A stretch of DNA of 64,000 nt from Spartobacteria bacterium. Its GTDB lineage: Bacteria; Verrucomicrobiota; Verrucomicrobiia; Chthoniobacterales; UBA10450. This document shows, piece by piece, positions 18,776 to 27,313 of this stretch. How positions within the stretch are numbered: the stretch's first letter is position 1; the number at the start of each line of letters is the position of its first letter. The position numbers and the translations under genes are program-made. The notes under the pieces were generated by a model. That model saw only the letters and a list, made by a program, of their open reading frames with translations. It did not search any database and had not been told where the DNA came from. The stretch spans positions 517,989 to 581,988 of the forward strand of contig PLCN01000002.1 of the NCBI GenBank assembly GCA_003134785.1. The letters are read 5' to 3'.

Positions 18776-19656
18776 GGGGAAAGCCGATTCGCCAGACTGG
18801 CGCGAAAGCGCCGGTCGGCCCAATCCTGCCAAAGCGAGAGTGAGAACGCGGCCGCGTTCATTGGGATCAGAACGAAAAGGAAGAACAAATCGAGCCGATG
18901 CAGCAGGGCGAGTATTCCGATGGCGTAGAAGCGGGTGTTGGCGCCGAGCAAATTCCAGCCCCGTTTCGGCCAGTAAAAATGGCGCGCATACTCCAGGCGA
19001 TCGTCCTCCCGCACCTGTTCCTTACCGGCGCGAGAGCGGAGGAGGCGCGCGATTTCCATCTGTCCGCCGATGAGGCACTGCCGCAGGAGGGCATACCCGG
19101 TCCGCAGCGCACTCAGCGAACCGGACCGCGCCGCCGGCAGGTCATCCCTCGAGGCCACGCCTTTCCCCACTACTAAAGAATAAGCAGCGCGGTGGTAGAC
19201 ATAGAGCATCGCCTGAATCCCGAGGCACACGTTCGCGAGGAGCGCCCATCCGATGATTGAACTCGAGCCGCCGCGATGGAGAATCCCCGCCGCGATCCCT
19301 AGGCAGATCGCGGCGTCCGTAAAGTAATCGGAGACTCCGTCCAAAAAAAATCCCCCCTCACTGCTCCGGCCCGTTAGGCGGGCGAGCTGGCCGTCCGCGG
19401 AATCGAAGAGGCCGTGCAGAATGAGCAGGCCGAAAGCAAAGAGCCCCAGGTCTTCGTTGTATAGGAGCAAGCCCGCGACCGTTCCCACGACGCCCGCCAG
19501 GATGGTAACCTGATTGGGCGTGAAGCGGCCGGCGTGCGCCGCCCGCGTGATCACGGCGCCCACTGGGCGAAAAAAATAGACGTCTGCTAATTCCTCCGTG
19601 TCGTACGCTTTGAGAGCGAGCGGCGGCTCAACCGAGCGAGCTTCGGAAGAAATCAT
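18772..19656 (-). CDS. CDP-alcohol phosphatidyltransferase (1 of 3)
   Basis: Integral-membrane enzyme of 294 residues that exchanges CMP of a CDP-alcohol for an acceptor hydroxyl, making phosphodiester-linked lipids. The full signature D-x2-D-G-x2-A-R-x8-G-x3-D-x3-D is present: D85, D88, G89, A92, R93, G102, D106 and D110. About six helices are visible, preceded by the amphipathic RFTPNQVTIL entry. I chose the ATG at 19656 because the upstream in-frame sequence reads as intergenic. It is the first gene of the seven-gene operon and faces a divergent GNAT gene across about 100 bp. Confidence 0.85.
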   Translation of the reverse strand: MISSEARSVEPPLALKAYDTEELADVYFFRPVGAVITRAAHAGRFTPNQVTILAGVVGTVAGLLLYNEDLGLFAFGLLILHGLFDSADGQLARLTGRSSEGGFFLDGVSDYFTDAAICLGIAAGILHRGGSSSIIGWALLANVCLGIQAMLYVYHRAAYSLVVGKGVASRDDLPAARSGSLSALRTGYALLRQCLIGGQMEIARLLRSRAGKEQVREDDRLEYARHFYWPKRGWNLLGANTRFYAIGILALLHRLDLFFLFVLIPMNAAAFSLSLWQDWADRRFRASLANRLSP

Positions 19657-19719
19657 AGGGCAATTGTAGTACTCAGATTCGCGCTGCCCGCAACGTCCGC
19701 GCCCAGCGGTCGCATTGCA

Positions 19720-19737
19720 AAAGTGGGCAGCCACTTT
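19720..19737. promoter_or_regulatory. Inverted repeat between divergent lipid-island transcripts
   Basis: AAAGTGG (19720-19726) and CCACTTT (19731-19737) form a 7-bp inverted repeat with a 4-bp spacer, in the short region shared by the seven-gene operon and the divergent GNAT operon. Position and symmetry suit an operator, but no regulator is known. Confidence 0.3.
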
Positions 19738-19752
19738 GACAATACCGCTGGC

Positions 19753-20910
19753 ATGCCACCGCAAGTCTCGCCCATAGAAATCACTCGCGTCGCATCGCGT
19801 GCCGAGCGGGACGCCTTCATCAAGTTTCCGTTTCGCATCTACGCGCATGATCCGGTCTGGGTGCCGCCGCTATTGCTGGAGCGTAAGCAGTTTCTCAACC
19901 GGGAGAAACACCCATTCTACCAGCACGGTGATGCCGCCCTCTTTCTAGCCCGTCAGAATGGCGAAATCGTCGGGCGAATCATGGCCAGCGACGACCCGCG
20001 CTACAATGCACTTCATCAAACTAACGTTGGCTGCTTCGGCCTTTTCGAATGCATCGACAACCGCGACGTGGCCGCCGCTTTGTTTGCAGCGGCCGGAGAC
20101 TGGCTGCGAGCGCGCGGCCGCAGTGAGATCATGGGCCCGATCGATTACTCCACGAATTATGTGTGTGCGTTGTTGATCGACGGTTTTCAACATCCACCCA
20201 CGATTCTTACCTCGCATAATCCGCCGTATTATGCCGCGTTGATCGAAGCCTGCGGTTTCACGAAGGTAAAAGACTGGTACGCCTGGTTATTCAAGGATTT
20301 TTCCGGGCCCACCGAACGGCTTTGTAGAATTGCGAAGGCGCGCAGGGGCAAACAGGGTGTGACGATTCGTCCGATCGATCCAAAAAAAATCATCGAGGAA
20401 AGCCGGCATCTTCATGCCATCTACGATCAAGCTTGGGAAAAAAACTGGGGCTTCGTGCCGTTCACCGAAGCCGAGTCCGAGCACATGGCGCGGGAGATGA
20501 AACCGTTGATCGTTCCGCGGAGCATCCTAATCGCGGAGGTCGCTCGGGAGCCGGTTGGTTTCGCCATCTGCATTCCGGACATCAATGTCGCCCTGCGCCG
20601 CATTAATGGCCGGCTGACCTGGTTCGGTTTGCCGATCGGATTGGTCAGGTTCCTCTATTATCGAACCAAAATCCGGCTCGTCCGATTCATCGCGCTCGGG
20701 GTGGTGGAAAAGTATCGTCGCGCTGGCATCGCCGAGATGCTCGTTTTGCAAATGATGGATGAGGTTTCCCAGCGCGGATCGATCGGTGAACTCAGCATGA
20801 CGCTCGAGGATAATTTTATGGTGAACCGTTTTGTCGAAGCGCTTGGGGCCACGCGTTACAAGACGTATAGGATCTATCAGCGTTCTCTGGATGGAAAAGG
20901 CTCGGAGTAA
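19753..20910 (+). CDS. GNAT-family N-acyltransferase, bacterial ceramide synthase-like
   Basis: A 385-residue protein of the long GNAT family recognised by FPFRIYAHDPVWVPPLL near the N-terminus, DYSTNYVCALLIDGF and HNPPYYAALIEACGF in the middle, EKNWGFVPFTEAE, and the acyl-CoA-binding LGVVEKYRRAGIAEML followed by LEDN near the C-terminus. From memory, the bacterial ceramide synthase (bCerS) belongs to this family, but most members are untested. An oxoamine synthase, an SDR and CDP-alcohol phosphatidyltransferases nearby make N-acylation of a sphingoid base plausible. The ATG at 19753 is preferred over a GTG ten codons upstream. Its stop overlaps the next gene by 1 bp. Confidence 0.65.
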   Translation: MPPQVSPIEITRVASRAERDAFIKFPFRIYAHDPVWVPPLLLERKQFLNREKHPFYQHGDAALFLARQNGEIVGRIMASDDPRYNALHQTNVGCFGLFECIDNRDVAAALFAAAGDWLRARGRSEIMGPIDYSTNYVCALLIDGFQHPPTILTSHNPPYYAALIEACGFTKVKDWYAWLFKDFSGPTERLCRIAKARRGKQGVTIRPIDPKKIIEESRHLHAIYDQAWEKNWGFVPFTEAESEHMAREMKPLIVPRSILIAEVAREPVGFAICIPDINVALRRINGRLTWFGLPIGLVRFLYYRTKIRLVRFIALGVVEKYRRAGIAEMLVLQMMDEVSQRGSIGELSMTLEDNFMVNRFVEALGATRYKTYRIYQRSLDGKGSE

Positions 20911-22094
20911 TGGCTGAAATTCGATCTTTTCGTCGCGTTCTGATCGTCGCCGATGAATCGGCGGATTGGATGGTCGCCGGTTTGCGACAGCTCGATCGTC
21001 TCGCGCTTTCGATCGATGAATTTGCGGTGGAGAACAAGGAGGCGGCGCCTGTTCTCGTCGGCATTTTTTGGCGGCCGGACCTTGATCAATCCCAGAGGTG
21101 GGTGCCGAAACACGAGCGGTTGACCAGAGTCGCTTTCACGGACGACCTGGATGGACAATCATTCGATCTTGTCCTCGGCACGCGGCTGTTCCTTTACCGC
21201 AAAGCCGTGCGGCGCTTGATGGAGGCCTCGGTTTCGCCGCCCCTGATTATCGCGCCGACCAGCGAGAAGGAATCGTGGGAAATCTGCTTTCGCCAAATGG
21301 AATCGCTGCCCCGTTCGCGGGAGGCCGCGTGGGAATGCATCACCGACGGGGACCAGATTGACGGGATCGAGATAAGGTTCCTGCGCGGCAGCGGCAAGTC
21401 CCAGGACGGTTTCGTTTCGCGATATTTGAATCGTCCGATCTCGCGCGTGGTTACGCGCCTTCTTCTCAGATTCCCCACCACTCCAAACGCATGGACCTTG
21501 TTGATCTTCCCGATTCCAATCGCCGCGTCGCTCATTTTGCTCCACGGGAGCCATTGGTCGTTTTTGTGGGGCCTTATACTTTTTCAGGTCTTCAGCATCC
21601 TGGACGGTTGCGACGGCGAGATTGCGCGCGCGAAATTCTTGGAAAGCGAGCGCGGCCGCCAGCTCGACGATCTCTTCGATATCCTCAGCAATATTCTGCT
21701 CGTGGTCGGCCTGGGATTTGGACTCTCCTGGCAAACGAATCTCGCCGATCGCTCGCGCTGGTTCTACCTCATTGAAGGACTGGCCGCCGCCGCCTTGATT
21801 GGCGTGAATGAGTTTTATCTCGCAAGACGGAAGCCGCCAATGGACGAAGGAAAATCTGAGTCGTTAGGCGGCGCCCTTTATCCGCGTCATCGCGAATTGG
21901 TGGAGCGCTCTGGGGTTCTGGTCTTCGGAGAGAAGTTCGCGTCTTGGTTAATTCAGCTGACCAAACGTGATGTCGCGATGCTCTTCTTTGTGTTGTTGGC
22001 AGCAGTGGGACAACCCGCCTGGATTTTGCATCTGCTTCTTGTCGTAACGGCCGTGAGCCTCGCACTCGCGTTGCGCGCGCGGGCGACGCTGTAG
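20910..22094 (+). CDS. CDP-alcohol phosphatidyltransferase with N-terminal nucleotidyltransferase-like domain (2 of 3)
   Basis: A 394-residue, two-part protein. The first 165 residues or so are soluble and have the size and alternating strand/helix look of a nucleotidyltransferase, but lack a G-x-G-x-R loop. The junction SRYLNRPISR...TPNAWTL leads into the membrane domain with the complete signature D-G-C-D-G-E-I-A-R...G-R-Q-L-D-D-L-F-D near residues 232-257. This architecture resembles bifunctional inositol-phosphate cytidylyltransferase/DIPP synthase, with the first domain apparently inactive. It is coupled to the GNAT gene (TAATG). Its TAG stop lies in a palindromic repeat. Confidence 0.8.
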   Translation: MAEIRSFRRVLIVADESADWMVAGLRQLDRLALSIDEFAVENKEAAPVLVGIFWRPDLDQSQRWVPKHERLTRVAFTDDLDGQSFDLVLGTRLFLYRKAVRRLMEASVSPPLIIAPTSEKESWEICFRQMESLPRSREAAWECITDGDQIDGIEIRFLRGSGKSQDGFVSRYLNRPISRVVTRLLLRFPTTPNAWTLLIFPIPIAASLILLHGSHWSFLWGLILFQVFSILDGCDGEIARAKFLESERGRQLDDLFDILSNILLVVGLGFGLSWQTNLADRSRWFYLIEGLAAAALIGVNEFYLARRKPPMDEGKSESLGGALYPRHRELVERSGVLVFGEKFASWLIQLTKRDVAMLFFVLLAAVGQPAWILHLLLVVTAVSLALALRARATL

Positions 22095-22172
22095 CCGCTT
22101 CGCTGTGCGAAGCGCGGGACCGAAGGTCGTTTAGCGCGAAAGCTCACGCCGCCCACAGGGCGGCGGCTGTAG
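22089..22172. repeat. Palindromic REP-like element (CTGTAGCCGC type)
   Basis: It starts CTGTAGCCGCTTCG, continues with a CGCTGTGCGAAGCG hairpin, and ends in GCCGCCCACAGGGCGGCGGCTGTAG. The same start and end occur at 38034-38151 and 59266-59346. It lies between two convergent genes, supplies the TAG stop of the plus-strand gene and encodes the last residues (PPPCGRREL) of the minus-strand gene. Confidence 0.7.
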
Positions 22173-22886
22173 GAGTCGCTCTGCTTCCTGCGCGGCTCGA
22201 GCCAACATTTCCGGCGTGTCGATGTCCTGCCACCACGCTTCACCGATATCGACCGCCAAGGCGTTCCCGTCCGCAGCCATGAGTCGGACGCCATCGGCCA
22301 GACTGCAGTCGTCGTTCTTGAGAGCGCGGCGCAGATAATCAAATATGATCGCGGGGCAGATGAAAATTCCGGTGTCGATCGCATTGTAGTTTTCGAGTTT
22401 CTTTCCGATCGCGACAATCAGGTTATCTCGAGTCTTCACTTTCATCGCGTCGTCCAAGTCGAAGATCGAATCGATTTTCTTGTCGACGGCCAGGTTCAAT
22501 CGGCTGAGGTCCGCCCGTGCGACGAGGGCGTCGAGAATTGCCGGTTCAAAGACATGATCGCCCATCGCGAGGAAGAACGGCGCGCTCACGTTCCTCGCGG
22601 CAGTGAGCAGTGAGATTCCGTTTTGTTTCTGCCAATTCGGGTTTGAGATCGGACGGAACCGTATATGCGCGGGAAGAAGCGGCGCCACGGCGGCGGCCAG
22701 CGTATCACCATTCGGGCCGACCACCGCATGCAAGGTTCTCACGCCGACCTTGTCGAACGAATCGATCGCGTAGGAAATCAGCGGACGGCCGGCAATCGGG
22801 ATCAGCGGTTTGGCAATCGTATCCACGGAGCCGCGGAGACGCGAACCAGTTCCTGCCATAAGAATGACCGCGTCAGTGATGCTCAA
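22131..22886 (-). CDS. Nucleotidyltransferase, inositol-1-phosphate cytidylyltransferase-like
   Basis: NTP-transferase of 251 residues. The glycine-rich loop is LMAGTGSRL (9-17) with KPLIPIAGRPLI (26-37). QKQNGISLL near 86-94 and LAMGDHVFEP near 107-116 give the NTP/metal pocket, and WWQDIDTPE closes the site. MGDH(V/I)(F/Y) after an NG-S-L segment is, as I recall it, characteristic of inositol-1-phosphate cytidylyltransferases; this was not checked by alignment. It would supply a CDP-alcohol for the neighbouring phosphatidyltransferases. The start is TTG at 22886, 3 bp after the SDR stop. Its C-terminus runs into a repeat. Confidence 0.65.
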   Translation of the reverse strand: MSITDAVILMAGTGSRLRGSVDTIAKPLIPIAGRPLISYAIDSFDKVGVRTLHAVVGPNGDTLAAAVAPLLPAHIRFRPISNPNWQKQNGISLLTAARNVSAPFFLAMGDHVFEPAILDALVARADLSRLNLAVDKKIDSIFDLDDAMKVKTRDNLIVAIGKKLENYNAIDTGIFICPAIIFDYLRRALKNDDCSLADGVRLMAADGNALAVDIGEAWWQDIDTPEMLARAAQEAERLLQPPPCGRRELSR

Positions 22887-22889
22887 TGG

Positions 22890-23693
22890 CTACAACCCAT
22901 AATACTTCTTCAACCCCCAAACGCGCACGAGTTGCGGAAGAAAACGAAAGATGAACGGAGCGACGATTGCCTGAAACGAACCGCCCACCGTTACGCGCGG
23001 TGGGGGATTATCGGCGTCGATCACGCTGGCAATGCGACGCGCGACCAATTCGGGCTTGGGCGCAGCTTTCATGTTTCGATCGACCACCCGCCACGCGTGC
23101 TCGACCTGCGCGGTGTAACGGGCATCGCCGCCATCCGTCCTCGCGATGGCATCGTTAAAGTCGGTGCAGATATCGGCGGGCTGCAAATCGATGACGCGGA
23201 TGTTTGATCCTTCGAGTTCGAGTTGCATCGTCATGGTAAAGGAAGCCATGGCAGCTTTCGCCGCGTTGTAAGCGCCCATGAATGGGACGGGGAGGCGTGA
23301 AGCCAGCGAGGTGACATTGATGATGCGTCCGCCGCCGTGGTGCCGCATCGAGGCCAGGGCGAGGCGGCAAAGCTCGATGTGGGCGAAGACGACCGTTTGA
23401 AATTGAATGTGCACGGCTTCCGTCGAGAGGAATTCCGCAGGTCCGAAATGTCCGCTGCCGGCGTTATTAATCACGATATCGAAATGACCCGCTTCACGGA
23501 GCGCGGCGATGAAGCACTGGCCTAACGACACGTTGTCGCTGAGGTCGAGACGAACGGGATGCAGGCGCGGTAACGACGGGAGGCGTGCGATGTCCCGCGA
23601 AGTTCCCCAGACTTCATCGCCGCGGCCGGCCAGGAGTTTCGCGGTGGCGAGACCGATGCCCGCACTCGCGCCGGTAAGAAAAACGCGCTTCAT
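22890..23693 (-). CDS. Short-chain dehydrogenase/reductase
   Basis: Classical SDR of 267 residues: TGASAGIG cofactor loop (7-14), NNAG near 83-86, catalytic Ser in VTSLAS near 131-136 and Y-x3-K in AYNAAKAA. A hydrophobic C-terminal stretch (FIFRFLPQLVRVWG) suggests membrane association. I start it at the ATG 23693, since the preceding 23 in-frame codons read as the tail of the flippase region. In this setting reduction of 3-ketosphinganine is a reasonable candidate reaction, but SDR substrates cannot be read from sequence. Confidence 0.8.
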   Translation of the reverse strand: MKRVFLTGASAGIGLATAKLLAGRGDEVWGTSRDIARLPSLPRLHPVRLDLSDNVSLGQCFIAALREAGHFDIVINNAGSGHFGPAEFLSTEAVHIQFQTVVFAHIELCRLALASMRHHGGGRIINVTSLASRLPVPFMGAYNAAKAAMASFTMTMQLELEGSNIRVIDLQPADICTDFNDAIARTDGGDARYTAQVEHAWRVVDRNMKAAPKPELVARRIASVIDADNPPPRVTVGGSFQAIVAPFIFRFLPQLVRVWGLKKYYGL

Positions 23694-23718
23694 GGAAGGA
23701 ATTGTCGCGCCAATAAGT

Positions 23719-25248
23719 TCATGGCTCGGCCCCAGAGCGACGGTAATAGAACCACGCTCCACCGTAGACGAGGAGGAACGCAGCGCTGGCCATGACTTGA
23801 CCCGCGGCGCCGTCGATCAGTGTGCGACACAAAACTGCGGGCATGGCTGCAAGTAACGCAGCGATCAAAGGACGACCGATATCTCCCCAAGGATTGCGCC
23901 AGCGAAAGACCATTCGCAGCGCGCGATAACGCAGAATTCCCTGGAGCACGTACGGAAGCAAAATGCCGAAGGCGGCGCCGGTCACGCCGAATCGGCTGAT
24001 GAGCCACAGGTTCGCGCTCAGCGCGACGCCGCAGGTGATGATTGAATTCAGCAAATTCAATCGCGGCTTTTGCACCATGATCACAGTTTCGGCGAGGCTG
24101 ACGAAGGCATTCGTGGCGCAGGCGATCGCCACGATACCGAGCCACATCCCGCCCTGTTGAAACACGGGACCGTAAATCCCGAGGATGACGGAACCGCCCA
24201 GGACCATCACCGCTACGATCGGCAAGAGAATCCAGAGCATCCATTGCGACACGCGCGAAAATGCGATGGCGGCATGCTCCTGGTCGCCGTCGACGGTGAG
24301 GCCGGCCACGATCGGTGCGAAGATGGGATTGAACGCCTGGTTAATTTTCCGAAGACCGCCGGCGACTTCTACGGCCGCGCCGTAAATGCCGAGCGTGGTT
24401 AGCGTCACACCGGGCGCGTGTCCGACAAAGCATCCCAGCATGACGACATCCAGACGGACGATGATGGCGTTGAGCAAATCATACGCGCTGATCGGCGCGG
24501 CGTAGGCCAGCAGCCTGCGGGCTTCCGCGCGGTAGGAAAGCGAGGTTGAGCGCGGCGGTGCGGAGCGAAAGAGCGACGCGGCCAGAAAGAGGGCGACTAC
24601 CCCCGAAGCGCCCATCCCGACGATCACCGCGATTTCCGGCGCGAATGTCCTTAGCCCGAACCAAAGCGCTGCGAGAAATGCCAGCGTGGTGACGATCGTT
24701 TCCGTAATGCCGCGCGAGAAGATGTCATGCCGCATTACTTTCATTCCGCGCGACACAGCAGTGTTGATGCGATACAAAGCGACCACCGGCATCGCGCAAA
24801 ACATGACTGAAAGTGCGGCGGCCATTTGCGGATCGAGGCCCAGCCGACGACCGAAAATCCGGACAAACGTGATCGAGATTCCCGCGAGAAGAGCGCATTG
24901 GAACACGCCGAGAAAAACGGCCAGGCGAAAGAGTGCGCGGCTGCGGGACCGATCGCGGGCTGCCTCGGCTCGCGCAATGAAGGTGATGATGGTGTCGTCG
25001 AGGCCGAAGACGCCGATCTTGCTCACGAGATCCGTTGTGGCCCATGCAACGGAGAAAATGCCGAGCGCGGCAGGACCGAGCAGCCGGGCCACGAGGAAGG
25101 TGAAGATGCCTCGGAAATTCGAGGCGAGCATCGCGATGAGGTTCGTCCACGCGCCGCGTTTCAATTCCGCTGCGTGATCGACGGACGCGTCTCGCTCCAA
25201 GTCCCCCGGCGGAAGGATGAGGCGCAACAGGGTTTCGGCGGCAGTCAT
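23719..25248 (-). CDS. Polysaccharide/lipid flippase, MATE-MurJ-Wzx type (copy 1)
   Basis: A 509-residue protein with about 12-14 membrane helices. The N-terminal RGIFTFLVARLLGPAALGIFSVAW motif region is typical of Wzx-like oligosaccharide-lipid flippases. It shares long near-identical motifs with the gene at 30009-31568 (FRGIFTFLVARLLG, SRGM..M.HDI.SRG.TE, CATNAFVSL.E), so the two are paralogues. It would move a lipid-linked substrate across the inner membrane. The ATG at 25248 is preferred to a TTG three codons upstream. It lies 25 bp after the ABC ATPase and before the SDR in the same operon. Confidence 0.82.
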   Translation of the reverse strand: MTAAETLLRLILPPGDLERDASVDHAAELKRGAWTNLIAMLASNFRGIFTFLVARLLGPAALGIFSVAWATTDLVSKIGVFGLDDTIITFIARAEAARDRSRSRALFRLAVFLGVFQCALLAGISITFVRIFGRRLGLDPQMAAALSVMFCAMPVVALYRINTAVSRGMKVMRHDIFSRGITETIVTTLAFLAALWFGLRTFAPEIAVIVGMGASGVVALFLAASLFRSAPPRSTSLSYRAEARRLLAYAAPISAYDLLNAIIVRLDVVMLGCFVGHAPGVTLTTLGIYGAAVEVAGGLRKINQAFNPIFAPIVAGLTVDGDQEHAAIAFSRVSQWMLWILLPIVAVMVLGGSVILGIYGPVFQQGGMWLGIVAIACATNAFVSLAETVIMVQKPRLNLLNSIITCGVALSANLWLISRFGVTGAAFGILLPYVLQGILRYRALRMVFRWRNPWGDIGRPLIAALLAAMPAVLCRTLIDGAAGQVMASAAFLLVYGGAWFYYRRSGAEP

Positions 25249-25273
25249 GGAACGCAAGTGCCGAAACCCGAAT

Positions 25274-25978
25274 TCATCTGCGCCCGCGCGGATGGCTTCC
25301 GACGATCAATCCATCCTGCATCTCGTGAATCCAATCGCACGCCTCGGCGATTTCAGGATTGTGCGTCACCAGCAACAAAGCCTTTCGCTCTTCCTGCACG
25401 ACGCGTTGCAGCAGTTCAAAGGCGCGCCGTGAATTCGCGCTGTCGAGATTTCCAGTCGGCTCGTCCGCCAGAATCACGCTCGGATTATTGGCGAGCGCGC
25501 GCGCCACGGCCACACGCTGTTGTTCTCCGCCGGAGAGATGGCGGCTTGGCCGCTTCAACTTGCTGCCGAGCCCGACGGCATCGAGCAGGTGCTTGGATCG
25601 TTCATGCATCTCTGGTTCGCTCAGCGCAGCTAATCTCCGCATCGGGATCATCACATTTTCCTGCGCGGTAAAATCCTCGAGGAGAAAATGGAACTGGAAG
25701 ATAAATCCCAGAAGTTCATTCCGTTTTTTTGCCAGAGCATCATCGACCAAATGAGAAACGGCCTCGCCTTCAATCGTGACCCAGCCGCTATCGGCCTGAT
25801 CAAGCAATCCCAGGATATAAAGCAAAGTGCTCTTGCCGCAGCCGGACGGACCGACCACCGCATGCACGGTGCCGCGTTCGAGTTGCAGTGACACTCCGCG
25901 CAAGGCATGCACGCGCGAATCCTCCTCGCCCAGAAAGCGTTCGATGCCTTCGCAACTGAGCGAAACTTCGGCGTTCAT
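25274..25978 (-). CDS. ABC transporter ATPase, LolD/MacB-like
   Basis: Nucleotide-binding subunit of 234 residues with all motifs: Walker [10 protein letters not shown] (43-51), Q-loop in [11 protein letters not shown], signature [15 protein letters not shown], Walker [14 protein letters not shown] and H-loop VTHN. These motifs place it with LolD/MacB-type exporters that pair with FtsX-like permeases. No permease is adjacent; the orphan permease at 34291-35535 has no ATPase of its own and is a possible partner. The ATG at 25978 is supported by the conserved start of a duplicate fragment at 31753. Confidence 0.88.
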   Translation of the reverse strand: MNAEVSLSCEGIERFLGEEDSRVHALRGVSLQLERGTVHAVVGPSGCGKSTLLYILGLLDQADSGWVTIEGEAVSHLVDDALAKKRNELLGFIFQFHFLLEDFTAQENVMIPMRRLAALSEPEMHERSKHLLDAVGLGSKLKRPSRHLSGGEQQRVAVARALANNPSVILADEPTGNLDSANSRRAFELLQRVVQEERKALLLVTHNPEIAEACDWIHEMQDGLIVGSHPRGRR

Positions 25979-26041
25979 GAATTTTAAGGTAGCTTCACTC
26001 GCAACGGCAGTGAAACCTTTTTGCTCCGTCTCCTTCGCTTC

Positions 26042-27313
26042 ATGGAATCGTCGCGACCGCAATTAATCATCCTCGCTGACGCACCGGCCGCGTTTTGCAA
26101 TCTTTTCGGTATTTCGCTTCTGGAGCGGCTGCTTCGGGTCGCGCAACGGCTCGGGTTCCGCGAAGCCATCATCGTTTCGAATTCGCCGGAAGAGATGGCG
26201 ACCCATCTGGCGAAACCGTCATGGGCGCGCGCGGATGTGGCGTTGAATTTCCGTCCGCGAAATGCGGCCGGCGTGCGAGTGAGCGAAGTGGCGACCGGCG
26301 CCAGCCACATCCTGATTGTCTCTGCCGGATTTTATTATGACGCGCGGTTGTTGATAACGATGGCCAAACAAACCATGACAACGATGCTGATCGATTCCGC
26401 TCCGCCTCCGGAATGCCTGGGGTTATGGAAAAATCAGGGCGGCGTTTTCCGCGCGGCCGCGTTGCTGGAAGGAGATTGGCTCTCGCGCCAGGATCACACG
26501 GCTGCGTTGATGGATCAGCTTTCCTCCGACGCCGGCACCGGGCGAATCGAAGTTTGCGATGCGGCGCGACAGCCAACTTACGTGATGCCGCTGCGCAAGC
26601 ACGTGCGGCCGGTCTTTTTTCCTGCCCCATCGCCGAATCTCATTTCGCTGGCCGAACGATTCCCGCGCCAGGCAGCGCAGAACGGAACATTGGATTTTCC
26701 TGGTTGGGTTGACGCCCCGATCGAGAACTGGATCGTTGCGCGCCTTTGCCTGACCTCGATCAGGCCCAATCAAATCACATTTGTGACCGCACTGATCGGC
26801 CTGCTCGTCACGGCCCTTTTCGCTACGGGCTATCTTTGGCTCGGGCTGGCGTTCGGTTTCGCGGTCGAGGTGCTGGATGGCGTGGATGGGAAATTGGCGC
26901 GGACGAAAGTCGAGACGACCGCGGCGGGGGACTGGGAGCACGTGGTCGATTACTGCATCGAGCTATCCTGGTGGACGGCGCTCGCGTATCATTTTCACGC
27001 GGAGAATCTGCGTTCCGCTTACTGGCTGCTCCTCCTCCTCGTCGGCTCGGACTTGGTCGATCGCCTCGCGAAACGCGCTGTGAAAAAGAAAGTCGGACGC
27101 AATCTGGACGACGTTTCGAATTTCGATCGCTTCGTCCGGTGCATTGGCAGCCGGCGTAATATCAATATCTGGATCTTCGCTGCAGCTCTCGCCCTCGGCG
27201 ATGCCGCGAATGGATTTGTTCTGATTTGCTGGTGGATGGCTGCGACGGCGGCGTCGCATGTTATCCGCGCGTTGCAGATCCCGTTCTCCCCAAACGGAAG
27301 AGACCCGCGCTAA
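26042..27313 (+). CDS. CDP-alcohol phosphatidyltransferase with N-terminal nucleotidyltransferase-like domain (3 of 3)
   Basis: A 423-residue protein: a soluble first part of about 225 residues resembling a degenerate nucleotidyltransferase (LIILADAP...GISLLERLLRVAQRLGFREAIIVSNS), then IENWIVARLCLTSIRPNQIT and a membrane domain. The signature begins normally (D279-G-V-D282-G283-K-L-A-R287...G296) but the third and fourth aspartates are replaced by H300 and Y304, with D303 one position off. Activity may therefore be altered. The ATG at 26042 diverges from the ABC ATPase 63 bp away. Confidence 0.75.
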   Translation: MESSRPQLIILADAPAAFCNLFGISLLERLLRVAQRLGFREAIIVSNSPEEMATHLAKPSWARADVALNFRPRNAAGVRVSEVATGASHILIVSAGFYYDARLLITMAKQTMTTMLIDSAPPPECLGLWKNQGGVFRAAALLEGDWLSRQDHTAALMDQLSSDAGTGRIEVCDAARQPTYVMPLRKHVRPVFFPAPSPNLISLAERFPRQAAQNGTLDFPGWVDAPIENWIVARLCLTSIRPNQITFVTALIGLLVTALFATGYLWLGLAFGFAVEVLDGVDGKLARTKVETTAAGDWEHVVDYCIELSWWTALAYHFHAENLRSAYWLLLLLVGSDLVDRLAKRAVKKKVGRNLDDVSNFDRFVRCIGSRRNINIWIFAAALALGDAANGFVLICWWMAATAASHVIRALQIPFSPNGRDPR

